Below, piece after piece: positions 1 to 6,096 of a DNA stretch of 10,853 nucleotides (position 1 is its first letter; each line of letters begins with the position of its first letter). The DNA is taken from positions 1-10,853 of the forward strand of contig CAMAIG010000021.1 of NCBI GenBank assembly GCA_945835085.1, in the 5' to 3' direction. Below the pieces are notes generated by a model. That model was given only the letters and a program-made list of their open reading frames with translations, was not told the DNA's origin and ran no database searches. This DNA is from an uncultured Ruminococcus sp. Its GTDB lineage: Bacteria > Bacillota > Clostridia > Oscillospirales > Ruminococcaceae. The translations under genes were made by a program, and so were the position numbers.

Positions 1-45
1 AACGTTATATGTAAAGCTGTCGTAATTATCTATCATTATTATCAT
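1..45 (-). CDS. trpG: Anthranilate synthase glutamine amidotransferase subunit (TrpG/PabA), 5' end only
   Basis: Only the first 15 codons lie in the window, reading MIIMIDNYDSFTYNV. The IDNYDSFTYN block is the characteristic N-terminus of TrpG/PabA class I glutamine amidotransferases, which release ammonia from glutamine for anthranilate synthase. The ATG is at 45-43. A purine-rich AAAGGA (60-55) overlaps the trpE stop codon and sits 9 bases upstream, so translation is probably coupled to trpE, only 14 bases away. The catalytic Cys-His-Glu triad lies beyond the edge and cannot be checked. The protein could be an amphibolic TrpG/PabA that also serves folate synthesis, but its place directly behind a tRNA-Trp-controlled trpE favours TrpG. 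Confidence 0.88.
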   Translation of the reverse strand, partial: MIIMIDNYDSFTYNV

Positions 46-59
46 ATATATCAATCCTT

Positions 60-1577
60 TCACATCTGAGCCGCAGCGGTAACAGCATTGATAACAGCCG
101 CAGCCTTTCGCTTAGTTTCCTCATATTCGCATTCGGGAACGCTGTCGTAAACAATGCCCGCACCTGCCTGAATGTAAGCCTTGGAGTTTCTGAAAAGCAC
201 CGTCCTTATGGCAATGCAGGTGTCGATATCGCCGTTCCAAGCCATATAACCCACCGTGCCGCCGTAAAGACCACGCTTAACGTTTTCCAGCTCGTCGATT
301 ATCTGCATAGCCTTCACCTTGGGAGCACCTGAAAGGGTGCCTGCGGGAAGAACGGACATGAGCGCATCAACAGCAGTCTTGCCCTCCTCAAGCTCGCCCT
401 CCACATCGGAAACCAGGTGCATTACCTTGGAGTATCTTTCCACTCTCATAAACTCTGCAACCTTGACGGTTCCGGGCTTGGAAACCCTGCCCACATCATT
501 TCTGCCCAGGTCAACGAGCATGGTGTGTTCGGCTCTTTCCTTAGGGTCATGCAGAAGCTGCTGCTCAAATTTAATATCCTCCTCAGCAGTAGCTCCTCTG
601 GGATAAGTTCCTGCAATGGGCTTGTTAAGCACCTTGCCGTCGGTAACACTCACCAGCATCTCGGGAGAAGCTCCCGCAATGCAGTATTCCTTGTGGTCGA
701 AGTAGTAAAGATAGGGAGAAGGATTAGTTGAGCGGAGCATTCTGTAAACATCGAAGGGGTCGGGAGGATTTTCCGCCTCAAATCTCTGGGAAATAACTAT
801 CTGGCTGATGTCGCCGCCGATGATATGCTCACGGCACTTCTCAACCATTCCGCAGAATTCCTCCTTCGAGTAATTTGACTTAACGTTTATCCCAGCGGGA
901 GAAAGGTTCTTGGGAGAAGGCTCGGGAGTGTATCTTGTCAGGAGCTTGCCCAGCTTTTCTGCACGTTTTTCAAGCTCGCCGTATATCCTCAGGGCAGCAG
1001 CGTCAAAGCTTTCACCTGTTTTTTCCGCAGCCTCCTCGATCTCCTCCTTTACCATGTTTAGGATAATAACAGCACGATTTGAGAGATGGTCGTAAGCCAC
1101 AATTTCGTTGTAGATGAACATATTTGCGTCGGGCATACCCAGATCGTCCTCGGGGACATTCACAAGCTTTTTCTCGTAATATCTCGCCATATCGTAGCCG
1201 AAATAACCAATAAGCCCGCCTGTAAGCTTAGGACGGTTGATAAACTTAGGGGACTTGTATTTCTCCATAATGCCCGAAAAGAGCCTTACGGGATCGGAAG
1301 CGTCCATTTCGTTTTTTCTGCCGTCGGAATAAATTATCTCAGCCCTTTTGTCCTTGACTCTTATCTCCGCCTTGGGGTCAAGACCGATGAAGGAGTATCT
1401 GCCCCAGCGATTTGAGTTATCGACGGACTCCAGGATAAAGCAGTCGTCGAAATTTTCCTTCAGAACAGAGAACATTCTGATAGGAGTGCAGCTGTCGGTG
1501 AGCAGCTCGTAGAAAACGGGCACAGTACCGTAGTCCTTAAAGTAATTTCTGATCTCTTCGATTGATGGATAAAGCAT
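60..1577 (-). CDS. trpE: Anthranilate synthase component I
   Basis: The 505-residue protein converts chorismate to anthranilate, using ammonia supplied by TrpG; this is the first committed step of tryptophan synthesis in the cytoplasm. Visible motifs are ILES at 48-51 (the LLES-type element that contributes to tryptophan feedback binding), NPSPY at 285-289, PIAGT at 320-324, VDLGRND at 355-361, PAGTLSGAPK at 411-420 and QAGAGIVYDSVPE at 470-482. PIAGT, rather than the PIKGT of aminodeoxychorismate synthase, separates TrpE from PabB. The length is normal for the family. I chose the ATG at 1577, which has AGGAG (1588-1584) 6 bases upstream. An in-frame TTG at 1595 would put that ribosome binding site inside the coding region. 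Expression is governed by the T-box leader just upstream, and trpG follows 14 bases downstream. Confidence 0.97.
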   Translation of the reverse strand: MLYPSIEEIRNYFKDYGTVPVFYELLTDSCTPIRMFSVLKENFDDCFILESVDNSNRWGRYSFIGLDPKAEIRVKDKRAEIIYSDGRKNEMDASDPVRLFSGIMEKYKSPKFINRPKLTGGLIGYFGYDMARYYEKKLVNVPEDDLGMPDANMFIYNEIVAYDHLSNRAVIILNMVKEEIEEAAEKTGESFDAAALRIYGELEKRAEKLGKLLTRYTPEPSPKNLSPAGINVKSNYSKEEFCGMVEKCREHIIGGDISQIVISQRFEAENPPDPFDVYRMLRSTNPSPYLYYFDHKEYCIAGASPEMLVSVTDGKVLNKPIAGTYPRGATAEEDIKFEQQLLHDPKERAEHTMLVDLGRNDVGRVSKPGTVKVAEFMRVERYSKVMHLVSDVEGELEEGKTAVDALMSVLPAGTLSGAPKVKAMQIIDELENVKRGLYGGTVGYMAWNGDIDTCIAIRTVLFRNSKAYIQAGAGIVYDSVPECEYEETKRKAAAVINAVTAAAQM

Positions 1578-1597
1578 AATTTTCTCCTTTCGCAAAT

Positions 1598-1653
1598 AAA
1601 AAAGTCCGCCGTTCCCGAGGTCACAAAAAACGTGATCTCAAGGGACGACGGAC
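1598..1653 (-). terminator. T-box-controlled intrinsic terminator upstream of trpE
   Basis: The minus strand carries a long stem between 1653 and 1604, beginning GTCCGTCGTCCC and closing with GGGAACGGCGGAC with small internal mismatches. It is followed directly by six T residues (1603-1598). It starts about 10 bases after the T-box core, so its 5' arm can compete with the antiterminator helix. It ends 20 bases before the trpE ATG. Confidence 0.92.
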
Positions 1654-1975
1654 CTGAGTCCTCCGCGGTGCCACCCTGATTATGCGGTCAAACGCATCAC
1701 TTGACGGGTACAGAGCAATAAAAAAGCATTACCGTGTATACGATAATGCTGCATGATCCGATATAAAAAATCAAAGTACGCAGCTTTCGCATCAATACCC
1801 TTTCCCTTTACGCAGGAAATACGGCTCAGGCTACTGTTAATTCACCCGGCTCCTCACAAACCCATTCACATTATCCGAACATACCGTACTCCCACCAACG
1901 ACGGCTCTCTGAAATATCGCATATAATGCTACTTACTTTTGCTCACAGGATTTAATTTAGCATATTAAATTGTTG
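1598..1975 (-). promoter_or_regulatory. Tryptophan T-box riboswitch leader of trpE
   Basis: The leader senses uncharged tRNA-Trp and permits read-through into trpE-trpG. The T-box core AGGGTGGCACCGCG is at 1677-1664. Stem I can be folded by eye: CAAA (1941-1938) pairs with TTTG (1860-1857), and CATTAT (1928-1923) pairs with ATAATG (1874-1869). They enclose a specifier loop with AGTA (1937-1934) on the 5' side and GAATGGG on the 3' side. The specifier codon is TGG (1864-1862), tryptophan, followed by a purine. An AGAGAG element (1910-1905) and GGTGGGAG lie in the distal part of stem I. The UGGC of the core would pair with a GCCA tRNA end, which fits the G discriminator base usual in bacterial tRNA-Trp. 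The 5' end is estimated from the promoter, not seen directly. Confidence 0.95.
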
Positions 1976-1981
1976 TAATTA

Positions 1982-2010
1982 AGTATATCACTATGTATCG
2001 GACTTGTCAA
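1982..2010 (-). promoter_or_regulatory. Sigma-A-type promoter of the trp T-box transcript
   Basis: A perfect -35 hexamer TTGACA (2010-2005) is followed after exactly 17 bases by TATACT (1987-1982), a five-of-six match to TATAAT. Initiation would fall near 1975, about 25 bases before stem I of the T-box. The promoter lies downstream of the glgA terminator, so the trp genes form a transcription unit separate from the glg operon. Confidence 0.88.
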
Positions 2011-2092
2011 TAGTATATCTCACAAAAATGCATAAATCGTTTTGGCTATTTGCAACAAATTGCATCTGCAAATACGCCCCCGTAAAACGCCG

Positions 2093-2116
2093 ATGGGGCA
2101 GCCTGAGCTGCCCCAT
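2093..2116 (-). terminator. Probable intrinsic terminator after glgA
   Basis: A perfect 10-base inverted repeat, ATGGGGCAGC and GCTGCCCCAT with a 4-base loop, begins 12 bases after the glgA stop codon. On the minus strand it is followed by CGGCGTTTTAC, so the T tract is short and offset by a few bases. The hairpin is strong and well placed between two operons, but the weak T tract makes full termination uncertain. Confidence 0.65.
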
Positions 2117-2128
2117 AAATAAAACATA

Positions 2129-3556
2129 TCAATCATCATCATTGCCGGCAAGCTCTCTGTAAAGCCCGATATAAAGCTTAGCGGAGTTGTCCCAGCTGAA
2201 ATCATTTTTCATAGTATCGGTAACAAGCTTTTTCCAAGCGTCCTTGTTGTTATAATACTCCACAGCCCTGTTCACAGCATTCAGCATATCATGAGCATTG
2301 TAGGTCTTGAAGGTAAAGCCGTTGCCGTTTTCACCGCCTGCATCACGGACGCTGTCCCTGAGCCCGCCCGTTTCACGGACAACAGGCAGAGTACCGTAGC
2401 GCATGGAGATCATCTGAGCAAGACCGCAGGGCTCGCTCTGAGAGGGCATAAGGAACATATCGGCACCTGCATAGATCTGCCTTGCAAGGTCGGGCTTGAA
2501 GCCGAGATTAACGCTTACCCTGTCGGGACGGCGCCAAGCCATTTCCTTGAAAAAGTCCTCAAATATCTTTTCGCCCGCACCGAGAATGGCGAACTTGCAG
2601 CCGAGATTAAGCATATCGTTGAACACATACTTAATAAGATCAATGCCCTTGTGAGAAACGAATCTGGTTATTATACCGATAACAGGATCATCGCCCTCGG
2701 CAAGACCGAGATTTTTGAGAAGCGCCTCCTTGCACTTAGCCTTACCGGAAATATCGGCGGCAGTGAAATGAGCAGGCAGCACAGGGTCATGCTCGGGGTC
2801 GTAAAGAGAGGTGTCAATACCGTTAAGGAAGCCGCAGAGCTTGTACTGCTTGCCGCTCAGTGCCCTGTCCAGACCATGGGAGTACCATGGGTCAAGGATC
2901 TCCCAGGCGTAGCTTGGGGAAACGGTAGTTATCTTGTCCGCAGTTTCAAAAGCGCCCTTCATCATATTGACAGCGCCGTCGTATTCAAGGAGCTTAGCGT
3001 GATACATGGGAATGCCCATAATATCGTTCAGCACGTCCATGCCGTATCTTCCCTGATACTGGATATTATGGATAGTGAACACCGTCTTGATATCCTCATA
3101 TCCGTGCTGGAATTTGTAATAGGTCTGGTAATAAACGGGAACGAGAGCAGTCTGCCAGTCATTGCAGTTGATGACCTGAGGCTTCCAGTCAATGTGCCCG
3201 ATAAGCTCCATGACCGCCCTTGAAAGGAAAACAAATCTTTCGCAGTCGTCATAGAAGCCGTAAAGACCGTCCCTGGCAAAATAGTATTCGTTGTCGAGCA
3301 GATAATATGTCACACCGTTTTCCTTGCCTTCAAAAACGCCGCAGTACTGCTTGCGCCAGCCGACATCAACGGTAAAATTCTTAACAAAGGTAAGCCGTTC
3401 TCTCAGCTCCTGCTTAACGCTTTTATAAAGAGGGAGAACGACACGGCAGTCGTGACCTGCCTTGCAAAGAGCAGCAGGAAGAGAGCCTGCAACATCAGCA
3501 AGACCACCCGAAGCAGCGTATGGGAGCGCCTCGGAAGCGGTATAAAGTATTCTCAT
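2129..3556 (-). CDS. glgA: Glycogen synthase (ADP-glucose specific, GT5 family)
   Basis: The 475-residue cytoplasmic enzyme transfers glucose from ADP-glucose to the non-reducing end of alpha-1,4-glucan. The N-terminal half carries SGGLADVAGSLP (16-27) and the TVSPSYAWEI block (211-220). The C-terminal half carries GIITRFVSHKG (294-304), with the conserved Arg and Lys of the active site, and PSQSEPCGLAQ (371-381) with the EPCGL catalytic-site signature. RYGTLPVVRETGGL (386-399) completes the family pattern. An oddity is that the usual KTGGL reads ASGGL here, so the ADP-glucose-contacting lysine is alanine. An ATG at 3574 would add six residues but lacks a ribosome binding site. The ATG at 3556 has AAAGGA (3571-3566) 9 bases upstream and starts at the family-typical MRILYTASEA. 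It is the last gene of the glg operon. Confidence 0.96.
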   Translation of the reverse strand: MRILYTASEALPYAASGGLADVAGSLPAALCKAGHDCRVVLPLYKSVKQELRERLTFVKNFTVDVGWRKQYCGVFEGKENGVTYYLLDNEYYFARDGLYGFYDDCERFVFLSRAVMELIGHIDWKPQVINCNDWQTALVPVYYQTYYKFQHGYEDIKTVFTIHNIQYQGRYGMDVLNDIMGIPMYHAKLLEYDGAVNMMKGAFETADKITTVSPSYAWEILDPWYSHGLDRALSGKQYKLCGFLNGIDTSLYDPEHDPVLPAHFTAADISGKAKCKEALLKNLGLAEGDDPVIGIITRFVSHKGIDLIKYVFNDMLNLGCKFAILGAGEKIFEDFFKEMAWRRPDRVSVNLGFKPDLARQIYAGADMFLMPSQSEPCGLAQMISMRYGTLPVVRETGGLRDSVRDAGGENGNGFTFKTYNAHDMLNAVNRAVEYYNNKDAWKKLVTDTMKNDFSWDNSAKLYIGLYRELAGNDDD

Positions 3557-3610
3557 TGCTTCAGATCCTTTCATGAGGATATGGGAGGAAAAGCGTAGAA
3601 TTTCCTGTAA

Positions 3611-3652
3611 CCGACGTTGAGCACCGCAAAACTGCGATGCTCGGACTGTCGG
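3611..3652 (-). other. Intercistronic hairpin between glgD and glgA
   Basis: The inner stem pairs GAGCATCGCA with TGCGGTGCTC (3642-3633 with 3628-3619, one mismatch, 4-base loop). It is extended across an internal loop by CCGAC (3652-3648) with GTCGG (3615-3611). No T run follows in the transcribed direction, so it is unlikely to be a simple terminator. It begins 11 bases after the glgD stop and lies about 40 bases before the glgA ribosome binding site. It may tune mRNA stability or the relative expression of glgA; that role is inferred. Confidence 0.65.
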
Positions 3653-3663
3653 AAAATAAGTGA

Positions 3664-4788
3664 TCAGATCTCAGCGCCCTTGCCTATGTAGATAGGGTAG
3701 TTAGCGGAGCCTGTAAGGATCTTTCCGTCGGTGATGGAAACGATCTTGTCGGTGATAACACAGTCAATAGAGCAGTTTTTGCCGATAACGGTATCCTGCA
3801 TGATAATGGAGTTCTTAACAACAGAGCCCTTGCCCACCTTAGCGCCTCTGAAAAGGATAGAGTTCTCAACAGTACCCTCAATGATGCAGCCGTCAGCAAT
3901 AAGGGAATTTGTGACCTTAGCGCCGATAGCGAACTTAGCAGGCGGGTTATCACGGATCTTGGTGTAAACGGGAGCGTTCTCGGGGAAGAGATTTTTCCTG
4001 TTCTCGGTGTTAAGGAGAGCCATATTAGCGTCGTAATAGGTCTTGATGGAGCTTATCTTGGAGAAATAGCCGTCGTGCTTGTAGCCCATTATCTTATACT
4101 CGCCGCACTTAGCCTGGAGAATGCTCTTGGCAAAGCTGTAAACGCCCTTTGCAGCACCGTCGAGAACCATGCTGAGGAGGAGGTTCTTGGAGATGATGTA
4201 GGTGTTGAGGGAGATGTTGCACTCACCGCTCAGCTGAGGATTGATAAGTACGTTGTTTATCCTGCCGGTGTCGTCGATACCGAATACATTTGTGTGAGAA
4301 GCGGTTTCAAGGCTCAGATTGCAGGGAGCGTAAACCGCAGTGATATCAGCGCCGCTCTTTATGTGAGCGTTGTAGACTGCATTGTAATCAAGGCTTGTGA
4401 TAACATCGCAGTCGGACATAATAACATAATCGGCGTCGGAGTGCTTGATGAAATCGGTAATGCCGTAAAGTGCCTCAAGACGGCCTCTGTACATACCGCT
4501 TGCCACATTGCTGAAGGGCGGGAGAAGATGCAGACCGCCGTTCTTTCTGGACATATCCCATTCTCTGCCTGAGCCGAGATGGTCAAGGAGTGACTGATAG
4601 TTGGACTTAGTAACAACGCCCACCTCGTCAACGCCCGAGTTAGCCATGTTAGAGAGAGTAAAATCAATAAGTCTGTAGCGTCCGCCGAACATAACCGAAC
4701 CCATAGTTCTCTCACGGGTAAGTTCGGGGACAACGTCTTCGTGCATATTGGCGAAAATAACGCCAAGGATTTTCTTATTTAAGCTCAT
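3664..4788 (-). CDS. glgD: GlgD, non-catalytic (regulatory) partner of ADP-glucose pyrophosphorylase
   Basis: This 374-residue paralogue of GlgC keeps the fold but not the catalytic signatures. The segment GGRYRLIDFTLSN (35-47) matches GlgC, and the C-terminal part (about 285-374) shows the hexapeptide pattern of a left-handed beta-helix (IADGCIIEGTVENSILF and similar). The nucleotide-binding motif GGxGxRL and the KPAVP block are replaced by FANMHEDVV and GSVMF (12-34). The SGDHIY motif with the catalytic Asp is replaced by SDCDVI (125-130). In Firmicutes, GlgD proteins associate with GlgC and raise or modulate its activity. The gene follows glgC by 24 bases and has a purine-rich AAGGAAGG about 10 bases before its ATG. 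The assignment as partner rather than enzyme is inferred from the missing residues. Confidence 0.95.
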   Translation of the reverse strand: MSLNKKILGVIFANMHEDVVPELTRERTMGSVMFGGRYRLIDFTLSNMANSGVDEVGVVTKSNYQSLLDHLGSGREWDMSRKNGGLHLLPPFSNVASGMYRGRLEALYGITDFIKHSDADYVIMSDCDVITSLDYNAVYNAHIKSGADITAVYAPCNLSLETASHTNVFGIDDTGRINNVLINPQLSGECNISLNTYIISKNLLLSMVLDGAAKGVYSFAKSILQAKCGEYKIMGYKHDGYFSKISSIKTYYDANMALLNTENRKNLFPENAPVYTKIRDNPPAKFAIGAKVTNSLIADGCIIEGTVENSILFRGAKVGKGSVVKNSIIMQDTVIGKNCSIDCVITDKIVSITDGKILTGSANYPIYIGKGAEI

Positions 4789-4812
4789 TTTAAAACAACC
4801 TTCCTTCCGAAC

Positions 4813-6021
4813 TTACTTCTTTCTGAGATCGGGAACCATCTGCTTGGGTCCTACTACCTGATCTGCAGCAATGGTGATCTTGTTTCCGATAACAGCAATG
4901 CCCCAGTCGTCACGGTTAGCAACAGTTTCGGGACGAGCGCCGACCTTAGCGCCGCTTTCGATAACGCTGTTCTCGCCTACGATAGCGTACTCAACGGTAG
5001 CGCCTGACTTAACAACAGAGCCGGGCATGATAATGGAGTCTGTAACAGTAGCGCCCTTTTCGATAGTAACTCCCTCGTAAATAACGGAGAAGTCGATATT
5101 ACCGTCAATGATGCAGCCCTCAGCGATCATAGAGTTCTCAACATTGGCATTCTCACCCAGATACTGAGGAGGAAGAACGGGATTTCTCGAATACATCTTC
5201 CAGTCGGGGTCGTAGAGGTCGATAGGGATATTGGGATTGAGAAGGTCCATATTAGCTTCCCAGAGGGAATCAAGAGTACCAACGTCCTTCCAGTAGCCGT
5301 CGAAGGTGTAAGCAACGAGCTTCTGACCTGCCTTCATCATGTTGGGTATGATAGCCTTTCCGAAATCCTTGTCCTCGTCGGGATTGTTCTCGTTGTCAAT
5401 GAGCTGCTGACGGAGCTTGCTCCAGGTAAAGATGTAGATACCCATAGAAGCGAGAGTGGAGCGGGGATTCTTAGGCTTTTCCTCAAAGTCGATGATGTTG
5501 TTATCGTCATCGGTTATCATGATACCGAAGCGGGAAGCCTCCTCCATAGGAACGTCAAGCACCGCAATGGTAGCGTCAGCGTTCTTGTCCTTGTGATACT
5601 GGAGCATATCGTTGTAATCCATCTTGTAGATGTGGTCGCCCGAAAGAATTACCACATACTCGGGATTGTATCTGTCAACGAAAGCGATGTTCTGATAGAT
5701 AGCGTTAGCAGTACCCTTGTACCATTCAGCGCCCAGAGCAGTCTGATAAGGGGGCAGGCAGTGAGCGCCGCCGTACTGCTTGTCAAGGTCCCAGGGCTGA
5801 CCGTTTCCTATGTAGTCATTGAGCACCAGAGGCTGATACTGAGTGAGAACACCCACCGTATCAATACCCGAGTTTACGCAGTTAGAGAGAGGGAAGTCGA
5901 TTATCCTGTACTTACCTCCGTAAGGAACAGCCGGCTTAGCCACGTCCTGAGTAAGAGCATACAGACGGCTGCCCTGTCCGCCTGCAAGCAGCATAGCGAC
6001 ACATTCTTTTTTAGTATACAT
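4813..6021 (-). CDS. glgC: Glucose-1-phosphate adenylyltransferase (ADP-glucose pyrophosphorylase), catalytic subunit
   Basis: The 402-residue enzyme makes ADP-glucose from ATP and glucose-1-phosphate, the committed and usually allosterically controlled step of bacterial glycogen synthesis. Visible signatures are AGGQGSRL (13-20), [19 protein letters not shown] (29-47), [10 protein letters not shown] (127-136) with the catalytic Asp at 129, FEEKP (179-183) with the glucose-1-phosphate-binding Lys at 182, and WKDVGT (244-249). Residues from about 295 onward form the left-handed beta-helix domain used for oligomer contacts and regulation. Length is typical for a Firmicutes GlgC. AAGGAAGGA precedes the ATG by 8 bases. 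It sits between glgB (75-base gap with a hairpin) and glgD (24-base gap), which supports a mixed GlgC/GlgD oligomer. Confidence 0.97.
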   Translation of the reverse strand: MYTKKECVAMLLAGGQGSRLYALTQDVAKPAVPYGGKYRIIDFPLSNCVNSGIDTVGVLTQYQPLVLNDYIGNGQPWDLDKQYGGAHCLPPYQTALGAEWYKGTANAIYQNIAFVDRYNPEYVVILSGDHIYKMDYNDMLQYHKDKNADATIAVLDVPMEEASRFGIMITDDDNNIIDFEEKPKNPRSTLASMGIYIFTWSKLRQQLIDNENNPDEDKDFGKAIIPNMMKAGQKLVAYTFDGYWKDVGTLDSLWEANMDLLNPNIPIDLYDPDWKMYSRNPVLPPQYLGENANVENSMIAEGCIIDGNIDFSVIYEGVTIEKGATVTDSIIMPGSVVKSGATVEYAIVGENSVIESGAKVGARPETVANRDDWGIAVIGNKITIAADQVVGPKQMVPDLRKK

Positions 6022-6050
6022 GTTGAAGATCCTTCCTTTCTGAACATTAT

Positions 6051-6082
6051 CGCAGCTATGTGAAATAAAAAGTACAGCTGCG
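6051..6082 (-). other. Intercistronic inverted repeat between glgB and glgC
   Basis: CGCAGCT (6082-6076) and AGCTGCG (6057-6051) form a perfect 7-base stem around an 18-base A/T-rich loop. The gap is 75 bases, much longer than the 24 bases between glgC and glgD. No T run follows the stem, so a terminator is unlikely. It could mark an mRNA processing or stability site. Confidence 0.5.
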
Positions 6083-6096
6083 GGAATAGGTTTTGC

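Noticed and set aside
60..1595. Longer trpE beginning at TTG 1595
   Set aside because: The TTG lacks a ribosome binding site and lies against the terminator T tract, while AGGAG sits 6 bases before the ATG at 1577.
2291..3223. Plus-strand open frame of 310 codons antisense to glgA
   Set aside because: It lies wholly inside glgA, whose protein has clear family motifs. The antisense product shows no recognisable domain, and the frame is explained by codon bias on the opposite strand.
2129..3574. Longer glgA beginning at ATG 3574
   Set aside because: No Shine-Dalgarno sequence precedes it, and the six extra codons overlap the AAAGGA that serves the ATG at 3556.
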